Shown: positions 8,654 to 15,521, numbered from the stretch's first letter. The stretch: DNA of 64,000 nt from Veillonella parvula (GCF_902810435.1 NZ_LR778174.1:496001-560000); one strand, 5' to 3'. The notes: generated by a model from the letters alone, not told the origin. Numbers and translations are program-made.

Positions 8654-8893
8654 TTAAGATAATCCGACGGCTATCCACACAAAACTTCCAGTATCTGCTC
8701 TGTTAGTTAAGAATCTGATTGCGGTTCTATTAGATTGAGAAAATCCACTGTTCCACGAAATAAAGCATTCCGATCCAGAAGTCGCAACACTGACAGAGTC
8801 GTCGGTGGCTAAGGATACCAGAACAGTACTGTTAATCGGTAGCGAAATATCTTTGTAGTACCTATTGGAATCAAACCAGGATATTCCCCACTG
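8654..8893 (-). CDS. Silent tail-fibre C-terminal cassette 4, no start codon
   Basis: From repeat R4 the minus strand encodes 79 residues starting QWGISWFDSN and ending FVWIAVGLS, closed by TAA at 8654-8656 beside R3. It contains no Met at all and has no promoter or ribosome site of its own, so an ordinary gene finder would miss it. SLPINS near residue 17 and VWIAVG near the end match the corresponding positions of cassette 1. Inversion between R1 and R4 would place it on the fibre stem. It is best read as a stored alternative receptor-binding end rather than a decayed gene, because the whole frame is intact. Confidence 0.8.
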   Translation of the reverse strand, partial: QWGISWFDSNRYYKDISLPINSTVLVSLATDDSVSVATSGSECFISWNSGFSQSNRTAIRFLTNRADTGSFVWIAVGLS

Positions 8894-8898
8894 GGGAG

Positions 8899-9750
8899 TT
8901 ACTTTAATAATTCTATTGTTTTACGTAGTTCCCGAATGGTTTTGTGCGTGTATACCCTGGTAGTGATATCGCCTTGTTTATGACCTAACAATGCGCGTAA
9001 CGTGTTAGGCGGCGCAATCGCATCAAGTAGACTTGCAAATGTGTGCCGGGTATCGTGGATAGTATGCTTGCAGTTAAGTTGTTTCATAATATCATGGAAA
9101 TGCTTGCGAAATGATGTGTAGCTGATAGTGAATAGATAATTGTCTGTATCGTTGTATAATTGCTCAATTAATGGCATGATGCGGTGATGGATGGGAATGA
9201 TACGCCCTTCACCAGCTTTTGTTTTAGCGTGTCTCACAATAAGGTATAATGATCGTCTATTGATATCTTGCCTACGTAAGTTAAGTAGCTCGCCGATACG
9301 GAGCCCGGTGTAGAGCAACATTAAAATCATTTGGGAATAAGAATTATCTATCGCCCATAATTTGTTGATTTGTTGGCGAGTGAATACTCTTCTTTTAATC
9401 ATTGGTATATTGGGCCCTAGATTTAAGTGTGAGGCGTAATTAGTGATAGGGTAATCTTGGATGATTGCGTAATTAAATAATTGATTAAGTAACGTGCGGA
9501 CTTTCTTACATGATGAGTAAGAAAGTCCTTTTACGTGCATGGAATTAATCACATTTTGAAGGTGCTGAAAATGAATATCCGTGATAGGCATATCCGCTAT
9601 GTTGGATATGTGTTTAAAAGCAATATGGTAAGACTTAACGACACTCTTAGTAATAGCTTGTGAGTGAATAGGCAACCACTCGTTAAATAGTTGCCTTAAT
9701 GTAATGGTATTGCGTTGTCTACGTTTTAGTATAACGGCGTAACGGCGCAT
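8899..9750 (-). CDS. Tyrosine recombinase, probable tail-fibre DNA invertase (Rci-like)
   Basis: This 283-residue tyrosine recombinase has an N-terminal SAM-like DNA-binding domain (about residues 15-105) and a C-terminal catalytic domain. Catalytic candidates are R151 (TGLRIGELL), a Lys near 176-178, H232 and R235 (HDTRH), H257 (LLGHKQ) and Y267 (RVYTH), so the set is complete. CGGAGGTG precedes the ATG. Its stop codon lies two bases from repeat R4. Its place beside the fibre cassettes, inside the tail genes and 3.2 kb from the attachment site, argues for a site-specific invertase like Rci. A prophage integrase cannot be excluded from the protein alone. Confidence 0.88.
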   Translation of the reverse strand: MRRYAVILKRRQRNTITLRQLFNEWLPIHSQAITKSVVKSYHIAFKHISNIADMPITDIHFQHLQNVINSMHVKGLSYSSCKKVRTLLNQLFNYAIIQDYPITNYASHLNLGPNIPMIKRRVFTRQQINKLWAIDNSYSQMILMLLYTGLRIGELLNLRRQDINRRSLYLIVRHAKTKAGEGRIIPIHHRIMPLIEQLYNDTDNYLFTISYTSFRKHFHDIMKQLNCKHTIHDTRHTFASLLDAIAPPNTLRALLGHKQGDITTRVYTHKTIRELRKTIELLK

Positions 9751-9776
9751 AATTTCACCTCCGAAAGGATGCTACT

Positions 9777-10166
9777 ATGAATCAATATGTATTTATTTTA
9801 AATGACAAAGGGGAGCGTATTACATCCCTGTGTGATAACACGTTGAGCCGTGATGATATTATGGCGCAAGCTGAACACGATTATCCAAATGCACAATATG
9901 TGTATTCTGCAGATGGTGACAGTATGCTAGATGAATTTATGAGCGGTAAATTGTATGTAAACGGAAAATTTATTGAGCCTGATCCGTATGTTCCTACAAA
10001 GGAAGATAAGATTAACGCTATAAAAGCTGAATATGAACCCCGCTTCAAAACGCTAGAAGAAGCGCAACGTAGATTGCTACTTATGGGAAAACCTACTAAT
10101 GCAATTAGCACTCAATATATCAAGTTGAATAACGAAATGGTCGCACGAATTAAGGAGGTGCAATAA
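9777..10166 (+). CDS. Phage hypothetical protein, possible tail-fibre accessory
   Basis: This 129-residue protein is of no family I recognise with certainty. It begins MNQYVFILNDKGERITSLCD and has an acidic middle (YSADGDSMLDEFMSGKLYVNGKFIEPDPY). A charged helical tail near residues 80-129 looks coiled-coil. It follows the fibre locus, where many phages place fibre assembly or accessory genes, and lies 26 bases from the divergent recombinase start. AAAGGA precedes its ATG. Any promoter for the recombinase would therefore lie inside this gene. Confidence 0.7.
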   Translation: MNQYVFILNDKGERITSLCDNTLSRDDIMAQAEHDYPNAQYVYSADGDSMLDEFMSGKLYVNGKFIEPDPYVPTKEDKINAIKAEYEPRFKTLEEAQRRLLLMGKPTNAISTQYIKLNNEMVARIKEVQ

Positions 10167-10167
10167 T

Positions 10168-10308
10168 ATGCCTAAATATATCGGTGATAGCAAAGTTCCT
10201 GTTATGGAATTCTGTGAGTACTGCTGGGAAGTACTCAACGATGACGGTACATGTCCAACAGAAGGATGCGTGCACAATGATTTAATGGCTTTAGATGAAG
10301 AATCATAA
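10168..10308 (+). CDS. Small phage protein with a zinc-ribbon-like Cys pattern
   Basis: This 46-residue frame starts at an ATG preceded by AAGGAGGTG. It begins one base after the stop of the previous gene, so translation is probably coupled. It carries Cys residues in the order CEYC, then TCPTEGC, a C-x2-C ... C-x4-C arrangement that could bind a metal. I know of no family assignment. The strong ribosome site and tight spacing are the main evidence that it is real. Confidence 0.7.
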   Translation: MPKYIGDSKVPVMEFCEYCWEVLNDDGTCPTEGCVHNDLMALDEES

Positions 10309-10324
10309 GGGCATGGGGGAGTGA

Positions 10325-10876
10325 ATGGATATTCTTAATGATATTTTAATCATGCTCATCAGTGGTATATCGCATGAACATATAGTCAGTATGGGGGTAG
10401 TGATTATTTTAACCACTACATTGTTATTTGTGGACACAATACAGCGGATTGCTGCAGAAGTGTTGCGGTATAACAAAGATAATCACAGGCCTAATAATCC
10501 TATTACACTACTAACAACATTGACCTGGTATGGATGGGGAAAAGGTAGGTATATCGATGAAACTACCGGTGAACGGCGTAGATATTTAATGAGTGAGCGC
10601 CTTAGAGGTGATCTATTAAAGAAACTATGCATACAATATCCGGCATGGATGATACTATCCATTGTATTTATTTCATTACCTGATATCCCAATACCAAACA
10701 CCAATCTATTCTTAGACCATATATTCTCTTATGCATTTATGCTGATACCATTCTTCGCTGAGTGTTGGTCTATTATTGAAAACCTACGTGAAATGGTTGA
10801 AGATGACCTAATTGATATAGGAAAAATATTTCAATATACGATTGAAATCATAAAGGCATGGAGGGGTAATGGATAA
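10325..10876 (+). CDS. Phage holin-like membrane protein
   Basis: This 183-residue protein has hydrophobic segments near residues 19-40, about 100-117 and 130-147. The stretch FFAECWSIIENLREM near residues 139-153 matches the end of the phage holin 4 (Cph1/TcdE-type) family, whose members usually have about 130-150 residues. This one carries a longer cytoplasmic loop (residues 45-95). Holins form the membrane lesion that times lysis. The gene begins the lysis module and overlaps the next gene by eight bases. Confidence 0.75.
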   Translation: MDILNDILIMLISGISHEHIVSMGVVIILTTTLLFVDTIQRIAAEVLRYNKDNHRPNNPITLLTTLTWYGWGKGRYIDETTGERRRYLMSERLRGDLLKKLCIQYPAWMILSIVFISLPDIPIPNTNLFLDHIFSYAFMLIPFFAECWSIIENLREMVEDDLIDIGKIFQYTIEIIKAWRGNG

Positions 10877-11261
10877 GCTAGCGATTATTAACCGCATTAA
10901 GCGGTCATATAAGTCCATTCGAATAGCTGGCATACGGCCAACAGGTGTATTAGCAACGAGGGCATTGGTCCTCGTCATGCTAGTACCGATGATATTAGTC
11001 GTTGCCCAGTATGTGCTATCGACGATTAAGGGGTATGTATCCCCTGAAGAGAATCAGCTTATCGATAAGGGTATTCTTATAATTGACCATATATTCGTAC
11101 CATCAGTGCTTATGACCATTGTTGGATTGTGTGGCATGTTCATCGATAAGAACCATAACGGGATTCCAGATAAGCTTGAGGAACCAAATACATTGCCTAT
11201 GAACAGACCTGGCATACAACAATTAGAGGATGATATTAACCATGACGAGAGGGGGAAATAA
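10869..11261 (+). CDS. Second phage membrane protein of the lysis module
   Basis: This 130-residue protein has two hydrophobic segments near residues 28-50 and 74-94. Between holin-like and endolysin genes it could be a second holin, an antiholin or an endolysin-release factor. The C-terminal part has DKNHNGIPDKLEE near residues 97-109, which resembles the calcium-binding DxNxDGxxD loop of thrombospondin type 3 or dockerin repeats. AUG and stop are tightly coupled to both neighbours; the endolysin ATG follows the TAA directly. The exact role is not known. Confidence 0.72.
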   Translation: MDKLAIINRIKRSYKSIRIAGIRPTGVLATRALVLVMLVPMILVVAQYVLSTIKGYVSPEENQLIDKGILIIDHIFVPSVLMTIVGLCGMFIDKNHNGIPDKLEEPNTLPMNRPGIQQLEDDINHDERGK

Positions 11262-11837
11262 ATGTTTAGACAAATTACAATGGACGAGTTAAAAGACCTA
11301 GCGCTAGATGCCTATGGCCAAATTGAAAAGGCGTACTATCATTGGACAGGGGTAAAAGGTGGTAAGCACTTCACAGATTACCATATCAACATCGACCGAG
11401 CAGGTACAATGTGGACCGATATAGAGGCCTTAACCGATTATAAGGAACACACCTATATGCGCAATAGTAACGCTGTAGGCATTGCCATTGAAGCGTGTTG
11501 GGATGCAGTCAGTGAAAATAACCTAGGTAGTGAACCACCAACAAAAGAACAGTTGGCCACTATGACACAAATTATGGCGGTGCTTACTATTAATGCAGGT
11601 GTGCCACTTGACCTACAACATCAGATGACGCACGCCGAAGCAGCAGATAATCGGGACGGATTGGACCTCTATTATTTAGATCCGACGGGCTATCCAAATA
11701 ATACGTACGGCCCAGACTCCAACGTTGACCGATGGGACCTCTTGGTGTGCCATGAGGGCGACGAACGATGGAGTGGTGGTGACTGGTTACGTGGCACCGC
11801 TCGATGGTGGGGTGCTCAGTGGGGTAGTACAATTTAG
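11262..11837 (+). CDS. Endolysin, amidase-2 / PGRP-like
   Basis: This 191-residue protein looks like an N-acetylmuramoyl-L-alanine amidase of the amidase-2/PGRP fold, which cuts the peptidoglycan stem at lysis. Diagnostic parts are YYHWTG (His27), DYHINIDRAGTMW near 39-51, NAVGIAIEACW near 70-80, the helix with PTKEQLATMTQIM, and MTHAEAADNRDG with His124. His27 and His124 are the likely zinc ligands. There is no signal peptide, as expected for a holin-dependent enzyme. It lies between the holin genes and the spanin-like pair. Confidence 0.86.
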   Translation: MFRQITMDELKDLALDAYGQIEKAYYHWTGVKGGKHFTDYHINIDRAGTMWTDIEALTDYKEHTYMRNSNAVGIAIEACWDAVSENNLGSEPPTKEQLATMTQIMAVLTINAGVPLDLQHQMTHAEAADNRDGLDLYYLDPTGYPNNTYGPDSNVDRWDLLVCHEGDERWSGGDWLRGTARWWGAQWGSTI

Positions 11838-11849
11838 GAAGGAGTTACC

Positions 11850-12311
11850 ATGTATGAAACTATCAAGAACAAAGTTATATCTGCGTTTACTCTTAAGCGT
11901 GTTATTTGTGGTGTGCTTAGCATTATTTCCATCTATTTCGCATGCAGCCTCATCGGAGGGTACCTCGACACAAGAGCCGACTATCAGCGTACCCGTGAGC
12001 AGTTGGAACGAACTCAAAGGGCGCTTGATGAAAGCAGAAAGCTCAATCAACAACTCCGAGAAAGCATTGCAGCAAGCCAACAGCTTAACCGCGACGCAGG
12101 GAACAGCATTAACAGAATTGAAGATTATCAACGAAGAACGGACGAAGGAATTGAACGCGCTCAAAGCAATCAACGAGAAACAGGGGCAAGAATTAACGAA
12201 AGCCTCCAATCTCTTGACAACGCAAGAAGCGAAATTGAACGAAGCCTCGACCTCATTAGAAGAATTGACAGAACAAATCAAACGCAACAAACGAACCGAA
12301 CAGCGCCTTAA
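11850..12311 (+). CDS. Spanin-like membrane protein, frame A (i-spanin-like)
   Basis: This 153-residue protein has a single hydrophobic segment near residues 16-38 and then a long Arg/Gln/Glu-rich coiled coil (YQRTREQLERTQRALDESR and onward). That is the inner-membrane i-spanin (Rz) design, with an N-in anchor and a periplasmic coiled coil. GGAG ends five bases before its ATG. Its whole length is overlapped in another frame by the second spanin-like gene starting four bases later. The spanin call rests on topology and position after the endolysin, because spanins share little sequence. Confidence 0.7.
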   Translation: MYETIKNKVISAFTLKRVICGVLSIISIYFACSLIGGYLDTRADYQRTREQLERTQRALDESRKLNQQLRESIAASQQLNRDAGNSINRIEDYQRRTDEGIERAQSNQRETGARINESLQSLDNARSEIERSLDLIRRIDRTNQTQQTNRTAP

Positions 12312-12378
12312 ACGGCAACGTGACACATGGGCCGTGGTAAGCGGTGTATTTGGATTGGCAGGTGCAATTCGTCGATGA
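11854..12378 (+). CDS. Spanin-like exported protein, frame B, overlapping frame A
   Basis: This 174-residue protein begins MKLSRTKLYLRLLLSVLF and has a clear signal peptide with probable cleavage after SHA at about residue 31. A long Glu/Lys/Ala/Leu-rich coiled coil follows (residues 45-145), and a short hydrophobic end (WAVVSGVFGLAGAI) closes it. The ATG lies nine bases from the same GGAG that serves frame A. No standard lipobox is present (FVVC precedes the A region), so it is not a textbook lipoprotein o-spanin. The pair resembles Rz/Rz1 overlap, but is more complete: frame A lies within the span of frame B apart from its first four bases. Both frames look plausible as proteins. Confidence 0.68.
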   Translation: MKLSRTKLYLRLLLSVLFVVCLALFPSISHAASSEGTSTQEPTISVPVSSWNELKGRLMKAESSINNSEKALQQANSLTATQGTALTELKIINEERTKELNALKAINEKQGQELTKASNLLTTQEAKLNEASTSLEELTEQIKRNKRTEQRLKRQRDTWAVVSGVFGLAGAIRR

Positions 12379-12442
12379 CTGAGAGGTGATCCATACATCT
12401 CCTGAGCATGAGCAGGTGGACTCATGGATTGACTATATAAAA

Positions 12443-12480
12443 GACCTTACCAGGATATAACTTGGTAAGGTCTTTTTTTT
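12443..12480 (+). terminator. Rho-independent terminator of the phage lysis operon
   Basis: A perfect ten-base stem, GACCTTACCA with TGGTAAGGTC, closes a ten-base loop and is followed by eight Ts. It lies 65 bases after the spanin-like genes and separates the phage late operon from the next gene. Confidence 0.95.
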
Positions 12481-12492
12481 ATATTTAATTTA

Positions 12493-12521
12493 TTGCATAC
12501 AATCTAAAAATATGGTGTAAT
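12493..12521 (+). promoter_or_regulatory. Promoter of the prophage-end gene
   Basis: TTGCAT at 12493-12498 and TGTAAT at 12516-12521 are separated by 17 bases, which fits a sigma-A-type promoter. It lies between the lysis-operon terminator and the 12548 gene, so that gene can be transcribed when the phage genes are silent. Confidence 0.6.
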
Positions 12522-12547
12522 TAGGGTAATAATAGGAGGTGGGAGTA

Positions 12548-12865
12548 ATGCTGCAAATTCTTAATTGTAATCCACATTTTATGAGGGACCCAGTGCCCGT
12601 GTCGAACTATGCTGAAGCGTGGGACGTAATATGTTCCATGCAAAGGGAATTAGGTCAAGGGATACTTGCTGTTGACAGAGAGGCTTGGGAAGTTTTGGGA
12701 TTAGCTGAGCATTTCCCTGAATTTGTTTGGAAAGAAAATGTAAAGGCGGTATACATTAATAGCGATAAATCGTTACTGATTCCTGCCCCAAGGAGATATT
12801 GTAGATCTAATGTTTTGAAGCTTATCAAATTCTTTGGACTCCACTATTCTATCCGAGAAATATAA
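12548..12865 (+). CDS. Hypothetical protein at the prophage end, possible moron
   Basis: This 105-residue protein is of no family I recognise. The start at 12548 is chosen because AGGAGG at 12534-12539 is eight bases upstream; the GTG at 12539 overlaps that site. Visible features are YAEAWDVICSMQRELGQGILAVDREAW near the N-terminus and a basic C-terminus (PRRYCRSNVLKLIKFFGLHYS). It has its own promoter and stands alone between a terminator and the attachment site. That isolated, self-transcribed position is typical of a lysogenic-conversion (moron) gene, but its role is unknown. Confidence 0.65.
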   Translation: MLQILNCNPHFMRDPVPVSNYAEAWDVICSMQRELGQGILAVDREAWEVLGLAEHFPEFVWKENVKAVYINSDKSLLIPAPRRYCRSNVLKLIKFFGLHYSIREI

Positions 12866-12990
12866 ATGTATATATGACATCATTTTGACATCATATTATA
12901 TAAAAATATAGTGAAATATAAATAGATACGCTAGTAATCGAGCTAGATAATTGCTGTATTTATAAGTTTTGTGTGTGAACTTTAAATGCC

Positions 12991-13053
12991 ACGCCATCTT
13001 GAGGGGGTGGTGAGCTAACGCTCGTGCGGGTTCAAGTCCCGCCAACCGCACCA
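12991..13053 (+). mobile_element. tRNA-Leu(GAG) 3' fragment, probable prophage attachment site
   Basis: The sequence from the anticodon arm to CCA fits a tRNA-Leu: stem CCATC, loop TTGAGGG with anticodon GAG, stem GGTGG, a long variable arm, T-arm GCGGGTTCAAGTCCCGC, acceptor CAACCGC, then ACCA. The 5' acceptor strand (expected GCGGTTG) and D-arm are absent upstream. A 3' tRNA fragment at a phage/host junction is the usual trace of integrase-mediated insertion into a tRNA gene. The intact copy should be at the other prophage end, outside the window. Confidence 0.85.
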
Positions 13054-13060
13054 GCGCAAA

Positions 13061-13092
13061 AGGACTTACAGTTTTCTGTAGGTCCTTTTTTT
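13061..13092 (+). terminator. Terminator after the tRNA-Leu fragment
   Basis: AGGACTTACAG pairs with CTGTAGGTCCT around a TTTT loop and is followed by a T run. It was presumably the terminator of the original tRNA-Leu gene. Confidence 0.88.
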
Positions 13093-13185
13093 ATACCCGT
13101 ATTGGCATACTTTCATATTATGTGTACAATCATAGTAATTAGTAATATACATTTATGTGTGTAGTTTTCAGTATGAGAGAAGATT

Positions 13186-13827
13186 ATGGTTTTTAATTAT
13201 GGTGAGACGTTGCGTATTCGAAGGGATCTATATACGATTTTAGGCAAGATACGCTATATTGACACTCATGGAAAAATTGGGTATGAGTATAAGTTAGTTA
13301 AATATAAGAATAATGCAGAGTTTTGGCTCAGTTGGGATAAGAAGCGAGATGCGTACCAGTTTTCCAAGTTGTGTGGAAAAGCACTACCAGCCGATATGAA
13401 ACTCGTAGATAGCGGTTATGAGATGGTAACGGGCACTTGGGGTGAGGTAGACGTAGGTACTACTGATACTGCTAAATATAAAGAGTATGAAAATGCTGAT
13501 GGTACTGCTACGTTTTCTGTTCAAGAGTGGGCTTTTGAAACGGAATATTCAAAAGGCTTTTACATTAATAAAGAATACGTATCTGTCGAAAAGGATTCAG
13601 AGGTAACCGAGTCTATTCTAGATAAAATGGATACGATTAAGAAGCTAAAGTTCATAGGACCAATCGGTTGGATTTTGGGGAACTTACTACTTTATATGCC
13701 AATCTTTGATATAAAAATATTGAATGATGTACGGGATGTACTTACATGGCCTTATATAGTAGCTGGGAGTATAGTCCTTGGTATCATTGTGGTTTGTGCT
13801 TTCATTATTTCCAGAACTATGCGTTGA
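13186..13827 (+). CDS. DUF4178-type membrane protein
   Basis: This 213-residue protein is the first host gene after the prophage. The N-terminal 150 residues (GETLRIRRDLYTILGKIRY, GYEYKLVKYKNNAEFWLSWD) match the beta-rich DUF4178 pattern with the Y-x-L ... W-L-x-W signature. Two hydrophobic segments follow, near residues 157-176 and 188-210, and would anchor the domain in the membrane. The family's role is unknown, although related domains often accompany secretion or membrane-stress genes. A weak ribosome site (GAGAAG) precedes the ATG. Confidence 0.75.
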   Translation: MVFNYGETLRIRRDLYTILGKIRYIDTHGKIGYEYKLVKYKNNAEFWLSWDKKRDAYQFSKLCGKALPADMKLVDSGYEMVTGTWGEVDVGTTDTAKYKEYENADGTATFSVQEWAFETEYSKGFYINKEYVSVEKDSEVTESILDKMDTIKKLKFIGPIGWILGNLLLYMPIFDIKILNDVRDVLTWPYIVAGSIVLGIIVVCAFIISRTMR

Positions 13828-13871
13828 TGAAAACACATCGGTTATATAGGAGTCCCTTTCGTGGGGTAAAT

Positions 13872-13913
13872 AAAAGGTCGTAACATGTATTAATACATAT
13901 TACGACCTTTTTA
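13872..13913. terminator. Bidirectional terminator between DUF4178 gene and antiporter
   Basis: AAAAGGTCGTAACATGTAT pairs with ATACATATTACGACCTTTT with one wobble. It has A- and T-rich flanks on both sides, so it can serve both convergent genes. Confidence 0.93.
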
Positions 13914-13936
13914 CTATAGGATTTATTTGTTAGGGG

Positions 13937-15310
13937 TTAGCTATTAGCTTCAGCTGGTTGAAGTTGTTCAAGTTCAGCTTCTTTAGCATCTAATTCTTTG
14001 GCGCCAAAATGAGCCAATACACAGAATGTTATACAAAGAACACATGCTACTAATAAAAGATAAAAACCTGCATTCCAACCAAATTTATCTGCTAAAACAC
14101 CAAATAGTGTTGTACCTAAGTTTGCACCAACAATGTAACTCATGAATCCACGAAGACCAACAGCAGAACCTACTGCAAATGGTGGTACAATATCCATAGT
14201 TTGTACTGAAGCTAAGAATTGAGGAATGTAGATTAAACAACCTACAATAGCAGCGAAGAAAGTAACCCATAAGAGAGACTCGCTTTGCCAATAACCAAAT
14301 ATACAGAAGAAGATAATGCTTATAGCAATGATTGCAGGTGGCATGCGATAACCTTTAAAGAATTTATCGGAAATATAACCAGCAAAAATAGTAGAAGGAA
14401 TAGCCGCCCATTCAAAGAATAAAAAAGCAACAGACATTTCTGCTTTGGAGAAACCTTTTACTTGTAATAAATAAATTGGAAGCCAAGTAAGCATACCAAA
14501 GCGAATCATGTAAACGAAGGTATCAACTAATGATACATACCAAGCGTTTTTATTTTTCAATACGTATTTTACAAAGATTTCTCTTGTGCTCATATGCGGT
14601 GCTTCAGAACTTCTGTGCGCTTTATGAGCTGTGTCGGCAATGATTTCACTTGTTGGCGGTAAGCCTTCACGTTCAGGGCTTTCTTTGATTAAGAAAGAAA
14701 TGGCAATTGCTATGATAACTGCAATAAGCGCTGGTACACCATAACTCCCTAATTGCCAGTGATCTGTAGTAGTGAAATATAATGCGGCGGCTACGATTGG
14801 TGCTACGATACCACCACCGAGATTGTGTGAAATATTCCAGATAGCTCCATAACGGCCACGTTCCTGTTTTGGGTACCATTTAGCTAAGGTGATAAAGGAT
14901 GGTCCTACACCAAATCCTTGGAAAAAGCCATTTAGTACTACTAAAACTAAGAAGAAGGCGAGACTATCGGCAAAGCTCATAAAGATATTGATAATTGCAC
15001 AGCAAATGAGACCGAAAGCCATAAACTTGGCAGGACTTGCTTTGTCCGCAAGACTACTCATAAAGCCTTTACTTAAACCATAAGCGATAAGCATACCACT
15101 AGATAGCAAACCAATTTCTGTTTTGCTCATATGGAGGATATCTGATAAAAAGTGTGTTGATAAGGCAAAGTTATTACGAACAATATAGTACGCAGCATAA
15201 CCTATAAAAATACCAATTAATGATTGCAATCTATATTTATAATATAGATTCATAATCATGCTATCTGGAACTGATGATTTTGCCTCTTTAGGTTGTAGAA
15301 ATGAAAACAT
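13937..15310 (-). CDS. Organophosphate:phosphate antiporter, MFS (GlpT/UhpT family)
   Basis: This 457-residue protein has twelve membrane spans. It belongs to the organophosphate:inorganic phosphate antiporter family, which takes up glycerol-3-phosphate or hexose phosphates in exchange for phosphate. Family marks are FIGYAAYYIVRNNFALS near residues 36-52, YGLSKGFMSSLADK near residues 77-90 and a WYPKQERGRYGAIWNISHNLGGG stretch near 144-166. The conserved first Arg (VRNNF) and the RFG/RG charged positions of substrate binding are present. The substrate cannot be told from sequence. It is a single-gene unit with GAAAGG before the ATG. Confidence 0.88.
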   Translation of the reverse strand: MFSFLQPKEAKSSVPDSMIMNLYYKYRLQSLIGIFIGYAAYYIVRNNFALSTHFLSDILHMSKTEIGLLSSGMLIAYGLSKGFMSSLADKASPAKFMAFGLICCAIINIFMSFADSLAFFLVLVVLNGFFQGFGVGPSFITLAKWYPKQERGRYGAIWNISHNLGGGIVAPIVAAALYFTTTDHWQLGSYGVPALIAVIIAIAISFLIKESPEREGLPPTSEIIADTAHKAHRSSEAPHMSTREIFVKYVLKNKNAWYVSLVDTFVYMIRFGMLTWLPIYLLQVKGFSKAEMSVAFLFFEWAAIPSTIFAGYISDKFFKGYRMPPAIIAISIIFFCIFGYWQSESLLWVTFFAAIVGCLIYIPQFLASVQTMDIVPPFAVGSAVGLRGFMSYIVGANLGTTLFGVLADKFGWNAGFYLLLVACVLCITFCVLAHFGAKELDAKEAELEQLQPAEANS

Positions 15311-15521
15311 AGTTATTACCTTTCTTTCTTAATAGCTAAATCCTATTGCATTGTTAATACTACCATTTCTATAGAATTCATGTAAATGATTTATGAGATA
15401 AAAATATTAATTTACAATTTAAATTGCTTATTATTAGCTGAAAATGTGTATAGAAAATATTTGAATTATAGACAAGTACTTCTTAATATATTAGATTAAA
15501 TATATTGGGAGGTTATTATCT

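Larger units (their letters stand above)
7955..8897. repeat. Shufflon-like region: four fibre cassettes bounded by four repeats
   Basis: Four copies of a short site with shared core CCAGTGGG lie at 7959-7966 (R1, +), 8194-8201 (R2, +), 8643-8650 (R3, -) and 8887-8894 (R4, -). R2 and R3 share CTTAATRCCCAGTGGG, and R3 and R4 share CCCAGTGGGGAATA. Between them are cassette 1 (+), cassettes 2 (+) and 3 (-) tail to tail, and cassette 4 (-). In every case the site supplies Gln-Trp in the same reading frame. Recombination between opposite sites would exchange the 3' end of the fibre gene. The R64 plasmid shufflon is the known model with the same layout. The DNA arrangement is read directly; activity is inferred. 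Confidence 0.88.
12866..13185. other. Prophage right boundary region
   Basis: This gene-free stretch holds two direct copies of TGACATCAT (12875-12883 and 12886-12894, eleven bases apart) and the tRNA-Leu 3' fragment (12991-13053). It also contains the tRNA terminator and then about 90 bases of A/T-rich DNA before the next host gene. No other gene is visible. Confidence 0.7.

Noticed and set aside
11787-12425. A 212-codon open frame on the minus strand over the spanin genes
   Set aside because: It has no ribosome site, unusual composition and runs through the lysis terminator region. Three open frames here reflect sequence composition, and only the two plus frames have ribosome sites and sensible topology.
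12961-13053. A complete tRNA-Leu gene
   Set aside because: The 5' acceptor strand and D-arm cannot be found upstream of the anticodon arm, so only a fragment is present.
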